A stretch of 64,000 nucleotides of DNA from contig OX387199.1 in NCBI GenBank assembly GCA_947561715.1, forward strand, positions 439,001-503,000, in the 5' to 3' direction. Below the pieces are notes generated by a model. That model was given only the letters and a program-made list of their open reading frames with translations. It ran no database searches and was not told the DNA's origin. The translations under genes and the position numbers were made by a program. Position 1 is the first letter of the stretch, and every line of letters starts with the position of its first letter. This document shows, piece after piece, positions 23,690 through 36,101 of this stretch. The stretch comes from Ascidia mentula (Eukaryota; Chordata; Ascidiacea; Phlebobranchia; Ascidiidae).

Positions 23690-26600
23690 TATGGCGAGCG
23701 TTCATATCTCACGCCGAAGGCGATCGACAGCGGAACTGCCAGGGAGCGACATGACCATGAACCCCGGATGAATAACGGCGAAACAACGCCAACAGCGAAA
23801 CAAAAACAGCTAAACTTAACAACTTAACCAGAATTTAGCAACAAAAAAAACAACCACTAAGCGCGGAGACGTCTTCAACCAAGGGAACTTGCCACATCAC
23901 TATGGCGAGCGTTCATATCTCACGCCGAAGGCGATCGACAGCGGAACTGTCAGGGAGCGACATGACCATGAACCCCGGATGAATAACGGCGAAACAACGC
24001 CAACAGCGAAACAAAAACAGCTAAACTTAACAACTTAACCAGAATTTAGCAACAAAAAAAACAACCACTAAGCGCGGAGACGTCTTCAACCAAGGGAACT
24101 TGCCACATCACTATGGCGAGCGTTCATATCTCACGCCGAAGGCGATCGACAGCGGAACTGTCAGGGAGCGACATGACCATGAACCCCGGATGAATAACGG
24201 TGAAACAACGCCAACAGCGAAACAAAAACAGCTAAACTTAACAACTTAACCAGAATTTAGCAACAAAAAAAACAACCACTAAGCGCGGAGACGTCTTCAA
24301 CCAAGGGAACTTGCCACATCACTATGGCGAGCGTTCATATCTCACGCCGAAGGCGATCGACAGCGGAACTGTCAGGGAGCGACATGACCATGAACCCCGG
24401 ATGAATAACGGCGAAACAACGCCAAAAGCGAGACAACGCCAACAGCGAAACAAAAACAGCTAAACTTAACAACTTAACCATAATTTAACAAAAAAAAACA
24501 ACCACTAAGCGCGGAGACGTCTTCAACCAAGGGAACTTGCCGAAACACTATGGCAAGCGTTCATATCTCACGCTGAAGGCGATCGACAGCGGAACTGCCA
24601 GGGAGCGACATGACCATGAACCCCGGATGAATAACGGCAGGACAATGCAAACAGCGAAACAACAACAGCTAAACCTAACAACTTAACCAGAATTTAACAA
24701 AAAAAAACAACCACTAAGCGCGGAGACGCCTTCAACCAAGGGAACTTGCCGAAACACTATGGCGAGCGTTCATATCTCACGCTTAAGGCGATCGACAGCG
24801 GAACTGTCAGGGAGCGACATGACCATGAACCCCGGATGAATAACGGCGAGACAACGCCAACAGCGAAACAACAACAGCTAAACTTAACAAATTACCCGAT
24901 ATTTAACAAATAAACAACCACTAAGCGCGGAGACGCCTTCAACCAAGGGAACTTGCCGAAACACTATGGCGAGCGTTCATATCTCACGCTTAAGGCGATC
25001 GACAGCGGAACTGTCAGGGAGCGACATGACCATGAACCCCGGATGAATAACGGCGAGACAACGCCAACAGCGAAACAACAACAGCTAAACTTAACAAATT
25101 ACCCGATATTTAACAAATAAACAACCACTAAGCGCGGAGACGCCTTCAACCAAGGGAACTTGCCGAAACACTATGGCGAGCGTTCATATCTCACGCCGAA
25201 GGCGATCGACAGCGGAACTGCCAGGGAGCGACATGACCATGAACCCCGGATGAATAACGGCGAAACAACGCCAAAAGCGAGACAACGCCAACAGCGAAGC
25301 AAAAACAGCTAAACTTAACAACTTAACCAGAATTTAGCAACAAAAAAAACAACCACTAAGCGCGGAGACGTCTTCAACCAAGGGAACTTGCCACATCACT
25401 ATGGCGAGCGTTCATATCTCACGCTGAAGGCGATCGACAGCGGAACTGTCAGGGAGCGACATGACCATGAACCCCGGATGAATAACGGCGAAACAACGCC
25501 AAAAGCGAGACAACGCCAACAGCGAAACAAAAACAGCTAAACTTAACAACTTAACCAGAATTTAACAAAAAAAAACAACCACTAAGCGCGGAGACGCCTT
25601 CAACCAAGGGAACTTGCCGAAACACTATGGCAAGCGTTCATATCTCACGCTAAAGGCGATCGACAGCGGAACTGCCAGGGAGCGACATGACCATGAACCC
25701 CGGATGAATAACGGCAGGACAATGCAAACAGCGAAACAACAACAGCTAAACTTAACAACTTAACCAGAATTTAACAAAAAAAAACAACCACTAAGCGCGG
25801 AGACGCCTTCAACCAAGGGAACTTGCCGAAACACTATGGCAAGCGTTCATATCTCACGCTGAAGGCGATCGACAGCGGAACTGCCCGGGAGCGACATGAC
25901 CATGAACCCCGGATGAATAACGGCAGGACAATGCAAACAGCGAAACAACAACAGCTAAACCTAACAACTTAACCAGAATTTAACAAAAAAAAACAACCAC
26001 TAAGCGCGGAGACGCCTTCAACCAAGGGAACTTGCCGAAACACTATGGCGAGCGTTCATATCTCACGCTTAAGGCGATCGACAGCGGAACTGTCAGGGAG
26101 CGACATGACCATGAACCCCGGATGAATAACGGCGAGACAACGCCAACAGCGAAACAACAACAGCTAAACTTAACAAATTACCCGATATTTAACAAATAAA
26201 CAACCACTAAGCGCGGAGACGCCTTCAACCAAGGGAACTTGCCGAAACACTATGGCGAGCGTTCATATCTCACGCTGAAGGCGATCGACAGCGGAACTGC
26301 CAGGGAGCGACATGACCATGAACCCCGGATGAATAACGGCGAGACAATGCAAACAGCGAAACAACAACAGCTAAACTTAACAACTTAACCAGAATTTAAC
26401 AAAAAAAAACAACCACTAAGCGCGGAGACGCCTTCAACCAAGGGAACTTGCCGAAACACTATGGCAAGCGTTCATATCTCACGCTTAAGGCGATCGACAG
26501 CGGAACTGCCAGGGAGCGACATGACCATGAACCCCGGATGAATAACGGCGAAACAACGCCAAAAGCGAGACAACGCCAACAGCGAAACAAAAACAGCTAA

Positions 26601-26778
26601 ACTTAACAACTTAACCAGAATTTAGCAACAAAAAAAAACAACCACTAACCGCGGAGACGCCTTCAACCAAGGGAACTTGCCGAAACACTATGGCGAGCGT
26701 TCATATCTCACGCCGAAGGCGATCGACAGCGGAACTGTCAGGGAGCGACATGACCATGAACCCCGGAAGAATAACGAC
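23690..26778 (-). repeat. 207-bp satellite array, about 15 monomers, inverted relative to the left arm
   Basis: The reverse complement of the 8.3-15.9 kb monomer. The atggcgagcg landmark falls at 23691, 23902, 24113, 24324, 24550, 24759, 24966 and 25173, giving steps of 211, 211, 211, 226, 209, 207 and 207. The 226 step carries a small internal duplication (extra gcgagacaacgcc). Both subtypes of the left arm (gccacatcac and gccgaaacac in this orientation) are present, so the two arms share a recent history. The array breaks off inside a monomer at about 26778. Confidence 0.95.
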
Positions 26779-29700
26779 GAACTTTCTCTCAAATGTTGAA
26801 ACCATGAATCTAACTTCAATGTTTCTTTCGGTGATCCAAAACGCTCAGAAAAATCCAAAACTCAACCTTAAATACTTCCTCACCAACCAACCAACAACAA
26901 CAATCTGTTCCTGAGTGGAAACATCGCACGCAAGTTGCCTCTCCACGCCGAAAGCGGGATTCTTGATTGGTGCTGGAGGCATCGACGTCACGGAACTCAC
27001 AATTGTGACTCACACGGCGTGGCAAATGTTTTGCCTCACTCGGGGTGTCAAATTTGCATTGTATTTATTCCTAGTTTTTTGGTTTAATTGAGCTAATAAA
27101 CTGTAAACACGTGTACTTTCATGCTAACTTTTGTTTGGTTACGTTTAAACTGTTTACATCCCAGCAAACTCCTGCCATACGCGACCAACGACATAGTGAG
27201 GTGGAAACATTTCCAGATTCGACATTTTAACCATATTTGCTGCATTTCCTTCTCCGATGTTTCAAGAACGCATTTTTTATTCGACAAAGTTGATTTTCTG
27301 ATGCATTTGAAATATTTCAACAACAAAATATCTGCCGTAAAACTATAAGGTTTGCAGGCTTGCCTAATGATCGCGATACGATAGCCATTGCATGAAATAT
27401 GAAATAACTTCTAGCAAATTACTTCAAGTTAAAATCAATCAATTCCTTATCCTGGACACTAATTTCCATTAGGTTTGCTTCATTGTATATAGGCCGGTTT
27501 ACTTGGGTCTTGTTTTATGTGTTGCTGGTACAGCTCGGCGCCTATAGTGGTGGGGAGATTACAAAATATACCCACACCAGATGTCGCAAAATCACAGTCT
27601 GGGCAAAAAAATGGCTTTCATTCATCAAAGTGAAATACTTAACAACTATTTACGCTGAAGCCAAATTGTATATTTGTCTTTCACATAACAATAAAAAACT
27701 TGTTTTGATAAATCATCAATATTAATAATTAGTTGGTCGGCAACAGTCTCTGTTTGTTTTGATCATAGTCGCATTTTCACAGCAATAAATGGAAAATTTT
27801 GCAACAAGAAAAACACAATATTTTAATGAACAAAACAATCGAATTTCTGCAAGACGGTCAAAGAGTAAAAAACAATTGAACAGAACACACATCACCCTGC
27901 TGTGGAAAGAAACAACATCAAATATCACAAAGTTAAGCGTCCCTAAGTTTGTGGGAGAAGTTTATCCGCAATAATTTAGTTTCGACATGAGTTGTGTAAA
28001 TCATAACTATAGAATCACTTGTTATCACTGCAATATCATCAGCTTCTCCGGGCACTAACAGTGCGCTTAGCGGGTCAATGTGAGGCCACAAAAAGGAGTC
28101 ACTGCTCCAGACAAAGAAATCATTGCGACATGAAACTTCTCCGCCGGATTCAAAATCACCATTAGCAACGGATTGCAACAGACATGACGAGCTTGCTTAA
28201 AATACACAATGGGTCACGGATCATTTGACACAACCACAAAAAGTATCTTCTCTGCTTGTTTGCATTCCCGTTGTTCACTCTTCCATGCTAATCACTCATC
28301 CGTCACAATATTGTCGGAAGAATCCACGCGCGCCTAAATCATAATTCCATGACATCAGTTGTTAAACGATGACGTCATAAAAAATATTGGTCAATAGAAG
28401 AAATACAACCTACAAGCTATTAATACATCTTGTTGTAAGAGAGAACTTTATTGTTGGATTATGGTTGAACTTGTTGAAAAATTATAATACTCAGTTGTTG
28501 TAAGATGATGTTTTATTGCAAATCTCTTCCACAGAGAACTTATACAGTTGTAATACATTGGAGAGGAACGTGGAATTGCAATAGAGGAGGGCGCCATACT
28601 TTCCCTTAACCCAAAATCTAGTTTGTGATGAACATTATTGATCGTCTGCAAACACCCAGTGTTCGTGACACAAAACACGACGAACGCTTCTTTAAAGACA
28701 ACATACTTCCGCTTCAGCCAGGCGCTTAAGTGACACCACAATTAATCAACTGTTGCGTCATAGGAGAGATGCAGACAAACTCTGGTTCATTTGGACAATT
28801 ATTTCCAGTATTTGGAAAGCAATGCTGACATTTAGCGATATTTGTTCATAGCTGCTGAGATGCAAGTTGAGACTACAGCTGAGGTGAAGTGATTATGTTG
28901 GTTACATTCTGCAGGCAACATGTTGAAACTTACGACTTTCAAACCGGGTCGGGGTTTAATGTTGCATCACAGAGTGCAGCATGCTGTTTTGGCCTGAAAC
29001 AAATAAAAACTATGGAGCTTGCAAGTTATGTGTTTCTATTTAAATGATCCAACCACGGTGCTCGTCAGCGCAATATACAGTTGTTTGTCATTAGGTAAAA
29101 AGTTACGTTTGGGCTGTTTTTTATTCAAGTTGCTGATGTCAGGGCTTTGTTCTTTGTATGGAAATGATCAACAAAGTTATAAACAAAAACCATGACACGT
29201 CACGTAGTTGTGTCACGTAAGTCAGACATGTCATGCCACGTTTCACAGTTGGCCATGATCGTGCCATGGCACATCACGTTAAGGTTAGTTTTGTCAACAT
29301 ATGGAAGGATCAATTGGTTGAACGTCGGTGGAGAAGGAAGGTTGGATTTCATAACAAGTGATGAACCTTTGTTTTTCATAGAAATGAAAAAACTAAACCG
29401 TAAATTATTCTTCACTGTCGTAAAAGAATAATTGCAACAGATGTGAAGCAAAATTATGGAATCCTGAACTTTAAGGCGTGCCAGGAATGTTACAGTCTTA
29501 TACTCGTGTATTTTGTTAAACATGTTCGTCACTTGTGGTTTTGTGGTAATTGATTTTCCAATCAGGAGCAAACCACAATCAAACGTGTAATTTTCACAGA
29601 GTTTTCGAAACAAATATATTGATAAGCAAAAATTTGACATGTGAAGCCAATGATATAATTATGTGAGCTGCAGACAGATGGCCACTGTGTCGGTCTTATA

Positions 29701-29868
29701 AAGTCTCATCAGTGCAGCTGGTGTGACTTTCAGACGACTTTGCTGACCAAACGGCCAAGCAAAGACTTCCACTTTGTGGTGACAATCACCGTCCGTTTGG
29801 CACCAAACCATTAATGTTGTCAAATATATTAATATTGTGTTCATTCTAGGTATGTAGTTTAGTTAGAA
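26779..29868. other. Gene-free stretch, 3.1 kb
   Basis: No recognisable gene. Two minus-strand open frames (27933-28178 and 28448-28741) have moderately protein-like composition but no domain and no demonstrable exon partners. A minus-strand frame at 29200-29640 is likewise anonymous. The segment 29190-29285 is dense in CACGT/CACGTG-like words. The 3' part holds the upstream region of the receptor gene starting at 29869. Confidence 0.5.
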
Positions 29869-32800
29869 ATGCTGTGTTACATATATGTGCTTTGGGGCGT
29901 GACGCTGTCAGCAGTTAACGGAAACGAAGGTAAGACCATTAACTTTTTTTAAGTTCATGTGACCTTGAACATGTGTAACTTTTATAACCATAGGTTGCGG
30001 GTTCAAGTCCCCGCTTGGTCACAAAAAAAACATCCGACTTTTCACAACTTTCTAACATAAAGTTTTGCAAATTCGTAGAAGGGATTTTAAGCGAGCAACA
30101 AATCACACAGTTTGGTCAACAAGTCTTTACACAAAGTTAAATCTCTCGATGACAAACACAGATTGGAAAATATTTGCTAACGAGGTTCGATGTCGATTAT
30201 TTGTGGCCCTAATTTAACCCACAGCCGAGACGGAGGTTTCATATTAAGTGTGATCAAATCGATTCTGGCAGGAGATTGCGGGCGCCTGATTAATAAACGT
30301 GACGATCTTCGCATATTTCTCCGGTCTGCTTTGACTCTCACAACCCACAATATTCATTTCTGAGAAATTAAATATTTCTACACATTGTGGCGATAGTTAA
30401 CAGTCAAAACAAGCTGACTGGTGTACAGGGGTGAATGGGTTTACAGTGATTTCATCTCTAATACCACATAATTTACATACACCAGCGCACAAGCAGGACC
30501 GCTTAATTATGTTATATTGTAATGTGCTCAAACAGAAGTCCACAATTCATCCACTTCGGTTAATTTTAAATTGATTATGAGTTATAACCAGTACTTTAAA
30601 TGCGATTCATTCTAACCCAACTATTCAATTTGTTTAGTTTGGAGTTCGCACGCAACCAACAGAAATGAGTTTTACGTTTCGACGGCCCGAGCAAACTACA
30701 GCCAAGCAGAGGAATTATGTAGAATGCAGCAAGCTTACATCGCTTTGCTTCCAACAAACAACATTTTATTTGTGAAAAGCTTGCTGAAATATTCAAGTAA
30801 GTTGGTTGATAAAACCCCAGCAAACAAACTTTCCAAAAAACAAAAAGCTTTCGGGAAGAGCAGCGGGGTTATTTCAAGCTGTGTTTTAATATTTGAACAT
30901 TATCACCGTATTTCCCATAAAACCAACCGGGCAAAAATTTGAATCCAAGATGTTCAAAAAAAGGTGGGTTTCTGTTCTAAAAGCGTGAAAAATTAAACTT
31001 TCAACTAGAACATTTTTAAACGTGGGTTTCAGCCAGGTCACGAGAGTTTTGAAATTAAGGAAGTTGCTACTTGTGACGTCACAAAAACGTTGCGCCAAGT
31101 TAATTGAACTGTTTTGGGACCAAAACTCGCGCGGTTGATGATAATCGTGACATTACAATCCAAGCGCATCGTGTTGAGCCGAAAACTAATAAAGTATGTT
31201 CGTGAGAGACCAAAACTTAACTGGCCAAAAACGATCGCATACATAAATGGTAGCAACACAGGGCACCAACTAGTTTCCTACAACTCCACGATCACAAGTT
31301 ACACTTAAACAACTCCGAAACGATTGCGGACAACAAGTGTTTCACAATTTAAACCACTTGCGAAATTCGTAGTTAAATATCCCCGAATCGCAAACAGAGG
31401 TTCGATCAAATCAAATCATTTTTATTTTGGTAGTCATAGTTACCACGCACACGAACTATAAACAAAATCATCGCCTGCCCTAGATTAAACGTTAAGTGGT
31501 CATCCGGCCGTTCTGGCCACAGATTTAAACATCCCTGAGGACACGCGTGAAACCGTTATAACCACCATGAAATATTGATGTTTGATTCCCAATTTAACTG
31601 AAAAGTAGAAAAACGCTGACCAGATCCACTATTTGGATGCCCTTGAAACAGGAGTAGGACAACTGTAAAATTTATCTTGGTTTCAACAAACTTGATTAAC
31701 CATGGAACTGTGTGTTGTAAACAACCACACAACTACTAAAAGTCCACACTTTCTATTTGCATATAGCCCATGATCAAAAAACAATTTTTAAAGTTTGCAA
31801 ATAACTTATAATATTGTGTGTTTTCAGGAGTTTATTATGCAAGGGCAATCACTTTTTTTGATGGCCCACTCTCTGGACAATGCCCTACGTTACTAAAGAA
31901 TAAAACGAACCCTCTGTTTCCTGCAACCCCATGTGGAGATGCTCTTTACTACATTTGCCAAAGACCAAAAGGTGAAATACAGGTTTTGTTTGTGCAATGA
32001 AGCAGAACCTTACGATCGGGTGATCTTGTTAAAAACGCATAAAAGCTGAAACCAGTTACAGCAATTTTTTTCAGTTGAATTGTAAAACGTATGTCCTAAA
32101 GTTATTTGTACAAATTATAGTAATGGTTGTCCTTTGATGTGCATGTTTCAACGGTATGAAATCAAAAGTTTACATCTAAAAAGAAATATTTTTTATAAAC
32201 TCACCAGACATCATGTATGTCTTGATATACTTTTATGTTTAAGCCTGGCTTAAATATGTCTCAAATTTTACTCTTCAGCAAGTTCCTCGTGGAGTTCCTG
32301 GCAACAATGGACAACATGTCAACTATGTTTTAGTCACAAATCACAGCGTAGCAGAACTTGTGTACACCAGAATAATGTCGGGGTTGATTATTGTCAAAAT
32401 AAAACTCATCAAACACAGGTTAACAAAAATTTTGTAAACAAATTTCACATTTTTTTGTTAAGAAACTTTGTTCTTCCCTATATGATGTAGAACTGCAGTT
32501 TTGTTAAGATAACTTTTAAAGTATTGTGTTTGAAACAAGAAAATAATTTTGTTTAAAACAAAGCAAATAAACTTTTGCACTTTTGACACTTACAGGAAAG
32601 GACGTGCAATCCTGAGCAATGCAACCTGAATGATGTTGATATTCGAAAATCTCCCTGCAATGCAAAATGTGGAGACAAAGGCAACACAACTTTGTACGTG
32701 GTTTGCAACAAGACTGGATTAATTCCAGACCGCTGCAGATCAAGACAGACTGAGAATTGTACAACGGTCTGTGCTGATACCACCACAGTTTTACCCACAG

Positions 32801-35768
32801 TTACAACAACTACAAAATTATTCACAGGTGACATCCCTGGCCCTTTAATATAGGATGGTATACACAAGGTATTGTCACATTTGACAAACAGTACTAACAT
32901 AATAATAATGCATTACAAAATGTTGAAATTAAAAATAAAAACATAGTCAATAAACCCCATGTGGAGATGCTCTTTACTACATTTGCCAAAGGCCAAAAGG
33001 TGAAATACAGGTTTTGTTTGTGCAATGAAGCAGAACCTTATGATCGGGTGATCTTGTTAAAAACGCATAAAAGCTGAAACCAGTTACAGCAATTTTTTTC
33101 AGTTGAATTGTAAAACATATGTCCTAAAGTTATTTGTACAAATTATAGTAATGGTTGCCCTTTGATGTGCATGTTTCAACGGTATGAAATCAAAAGTTTA
33201 CGTCTAAAAAGAAATATTTTTTATAAACTCACCAGACATCATGTATGTCTTGATATACTTTTATGTTTAAGCCTGGCTTAAATATGTCCCAAATTTTACT
33301 CTTCAGCAAGTTCCTTCTGGAGTTCCTGGCAACAATGGACAACATGTGAACTATGTTTTAGTCACAAATCACAGCGTAGCAGAACTTGTGTACACCAGAA
33401 TAATGTCGGGGTTGATTATTGTCAAAATAAAACTCATCAAACACAGGTTAACAAAAATTTTGCAAACAAATTTCACATTTTTTTGTTAAGAAACTTTGTT
33501 CTTCCCTATATGATGTAGAACTGCAGTTTTGTTAAGATAACTTTTAAAGTATTGTGTTTGAAACAAGAAAATAATTTTGTTTAAAACAAAGCAAATAAAC
33601 TTTTGCACTTTTGACACTTACAGGAAAGGACGTGCAATCCTGAGCAATGCAACCTGAATGATGTTGATATTCGAAAATCTCCCTGCAATGCAAAATGTGG
33701 AGACAAAGGCAACACAACTTTGTACGTGGTTTGCAACAAGACTGGATTAATTCCAGACCGCTGCAGATCAAGACAGACTGAGAATTGTACAACGGTCTGT
33801 GCTGATACCACCACAGTTTTACCCACAGTTACAACAACTACAAAATTATTCACAGGTGACATCCCTGGCCCTTTAATATAGGATGGTATACACAAGGTAT
33901 TGTCACATTTGACAAACAGTACTAACATAATAATAATGCATTACAAAATGTTGAAATTAAAATACTATTTATATCAGAAAAATTAAAATTAGTGTTTGGC
34001 CTTTCTACTGCAGCAGTCAATGTGTCAAACTGGAGACTCTGTACACACTTTGATACCTTCATACGAGTCGCTTTCAATACATGTATAACATTTTGTGTTA
34101 TACAGAACCAGCATCTGCAACGGTTCCGGCTCCCGCTACAAACATGCCATTAATAGTTGGTTGCGCGCTTGGAGCAGTTTTGTTTATTATTGTAGTTATC
34201 ACAACAGTATTCTATAGGTAAGTGTTCTGCAACAAAAAAAGTTATGTTAAACCTTGTATTGTATTAACCTACAAGATATTAGGTGAACAAAGTTTTTGTA
34301 CATTGTAACAGGCACAAGCTATTTACATGTGGAAAAAAGAAATTGATACACAACACAAAACCTGGCAACACTCACGAAAGTTACAATCCTACACCACAGC
34401 ATGGTATGAACAATGGTTTCTCCAAGATTTGTCCCTTTAAACACAAACTTGCCTCCATATAAGATTGAGAAAACATCCAAAATTTATTGCAATTTTATAA
34501 AAGTACAAACTAATTTTTTTTTGAAACAGCTACAAACCAGTTGTCTTGCATTTTTTTAAACATAAAAGTCGATTGAACTTACAGAAGACTCTTTTGAAGA
34601 AGACAATTTATCAGCAAGCCACGCAGAGCATACAATTATGCGAGCGTCACCAGATGGCAGCAGCAACCAGGAGCCGCTTATACCAGGTGATAAAAAATAC
34701 ATGTTGTTGTTTAAAGATATATACAATAAAAAAGTTTAATAAACAGTAAAAAGATGTTCGTGTAAGTTTATAACACCCACAAAAAATAAAACTGCTAAAC
34801 AATAAACATATAGCTCTCTAGAAAATAATATGGTCACTTACTAAATGAGTTAAAATGCATCAAATTTCATTGCTTTACATCGATCTTGATACTGCCATCG
34901 CATAAATCAAACCTTAAATGTTGTTTCTTCAGAAACCCAAAGAAGTTCTTCGAGCAACATCTACGACCCGGTGGCTGATGAAGATGAGACTGAAATTTCA
35001 AAATTAAAAATTCATGTGGTCATAAATGAAAATCACCAAACTAAATTAACAGCAGGCAATCATCCAGATGATAATTATGAAGTAATTAATGAATTTCAAC
35101 AAGACAATCTCAACAAAAGTGAAAGAGTAGTAGAGAATAACCGCACAGAAGATGAAAAGTCAAATGATGAGACTCCAGACATAGAAACTGGGCCATTGGT
35201 TAGCAGAGAAATGAACAACATCGGTTATGACACTATGGAAGATGTAAGAGCAGAAATGTTAAAAATGAGACAAGGATCAGCTTTTACAAACAACTTGAAT
35301 GAAGAGACAATGACAATTACAAGAAAATTTGAACCAGGAACAATGCCCAATGAAGCAAACTATGACGATGTGACATTAAAACAAGCTTCAGCTGCTTTGA
35401 ACAATAATTTTATTGAAAAAACTAATGAATTTGCAGGAAATGACACCAAACATTTTACTGGCAATCAGTCACAACCACCCTATGAAGAAATACCTTTGCA
35501 AAAAATAGGACACCAAAGTGGATATGAAGATGATACTTGGGATGAATACGACCACTTGCAAGGGAGTAACTTGAAAACACACTCCTATTCCAATTTATCA
35601 TTGGAAGAACAAAGCAAAACTCACAAAAAGCAAAATAAAAAGTTGCACTTGCCTAATGCAGATAGGCCTTATGCCACCATAAATGGAAATTCCATAGTGG
35701 AGAGCAAAAATGACCATTTAAACTTAGTCAGTAATGTAATATATGACTCCTCAGTGAAGCGCTCCTGA
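29869..35768 (+). CDS. Single-pass receptor: C-type-lectin-like + two TSP1 modules + TM + tyrosine-rich tail
   Basis: Eleven exons with matching phases: 29869-29929, 30638-30796, 31828-31971, 32279-32418, 32596-32827, 33307-33446, 33624-33855, 34106-34217, 34312-34403, 34585-34686 and 34933-35768; 749 residues. Seen: signal peptide (1-20); a short C-type-lectin-like domain (about 25-120) with SQAEELC, GQCPTLL and the terminal YYICQR but no WIGL, EPN/QPD or WND, so calcium-dependent sugar binding is doubtful; two modules (about 122-245, 246-369), each with a TSP1 signature WSSWQQWTTC followed by SQRSRTC, a second TSP1-like CGDKG unit and a Thr-rich stalk; one hydrophobic span (about 384-405); a tail of about 340 acidic residues. 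The tail has at least ten tyrosine motifs: NIYDPV, NYEVI, GYDTM, NYDDV, PYEEI, EYDHL, SYSNL, PYATI and others. Likely a phosphotyrosine-signalling surface receptor, perhaps immune or adhesive (inference). I know no named orthologue. If the duplicated exons are an assembly artefact, one module (about 625 residues) remains. Confidence 0.85.
29959..30022 (+). other. tRNA-like 3' half / B-box relic in receptor intron 1
   Basis: Contains a pol III B-box-like gggttcaagtccc in a GC-paired stem. The ends gtgacc and ggtcac could pair as an acceptor stem, and an A-run follows directly. Only 64 nt long with no D-arm or credible anticodon arm, so it is not a functional tRNA. More likely a tRNA-derived SINE or tRNA relic. 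Confidence 0.35.
31925..33962 (+). repeat. 1028-bp tandem duplication covering the 3' part of exon 3 and both TSP1 exons
   Basis: 31925-32934 and 32953-33962 are near-identical copies with a period of 1028 bp. I count about ten differences, all in the first half (before about 32436); the last roughly 500 bp appear identical. The unit contains the end of exon 3 (without its acceptor, hence unusable in copy 2) and exons 4 and 5. Exons 4-5 start and end in phase 1, so copy 2 can be spliced in frame. The junction carries about 18 bp of extra sequence. Either a very young duplication or two haplotypes laid end to end by an assembler. Confidence 0.9.
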
Positions 35769-35842
35769 ATATATATTTACATGTTGTGCATTTGATTTGC
35801 TTTTGTTTTCTAACATTGTCCTACAGTAATACTTCTTTTACA

Positions 35843-35848
35843 AATAAA
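35843..35848 (+). promoter_or_regulatory. Poly(A) signal of the receptor gene
   Basis: AATAAA 75 bp after the stop codon at 35768, followed by an A-run; a well-placed 3' end signal. Confidence 0.6.
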
Positions 35849-36090
35849 AAAAAACACATGCATATTTCTGTATGTTTCAAGGACTTCAGAAATGCTTGCG
35901 ACTAGGACAGTTTCAAAAAAAATAGTGAAAAGCTTATTATGTGGTTTTAGTATCCAAAATTGTGGACCAACGTCATATGTAGTATTTTTTTACTTATATA
36001 AAATGGTTTTGTTAGAAGGTAAGAACTTGGAAACAGTTGGAAGTAATAATTGCTTATCACGGCGACGTGTACTAAAATTTTAAACAAAAA

Positions 36091-36101
36091 TTGGCGGGAA
36101 A
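36091..36101 (+). promoter_or_regulatory. E2F-like site upstream of MRPL9
   Basis: ttggcgggaaa, a full match to the E2F/DP consensus, about 415 bp upstream of the MRPL9 start codon. The only other copy noticed in the window is at 438-447 in ACSL. Motif only. Confidence 0.25.

Noticed and set aside
23690-26778. Hammerhead-ribozyme core in the inverted 207-bp monomer (ggatgaataacggcgaaac)
   Set aside because: The obligatory CUGANGA box is not matched (CGGATGA) and the stems do not form; superficial resemblance.
27933-28741. Two protein-like minus-strand frames as a possible small gene
   Set aside because: They could not be joined by splice signals and resemble nothing I recognise; mentioned in the gap entry only.
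29200-29640. 146-codon minus-strand frame upstream of the receptor
   Set aside because: No domain, no exon structure, and composition like the surrounding intergenic DNA.
32953-32999. Second copy of receptor exon 3 as a functional exon
   Set aside because: The duplicate lacks the 5' part of the exon and its acceptor site; it is a passenger fragment.
32516-33928. Identical minus-strand frames of 82 and 115 codons in the duplicated unit
   Set aside because: Antisense shadows of the TSP1 exon and its intron; identical only because the unit is duplicated.
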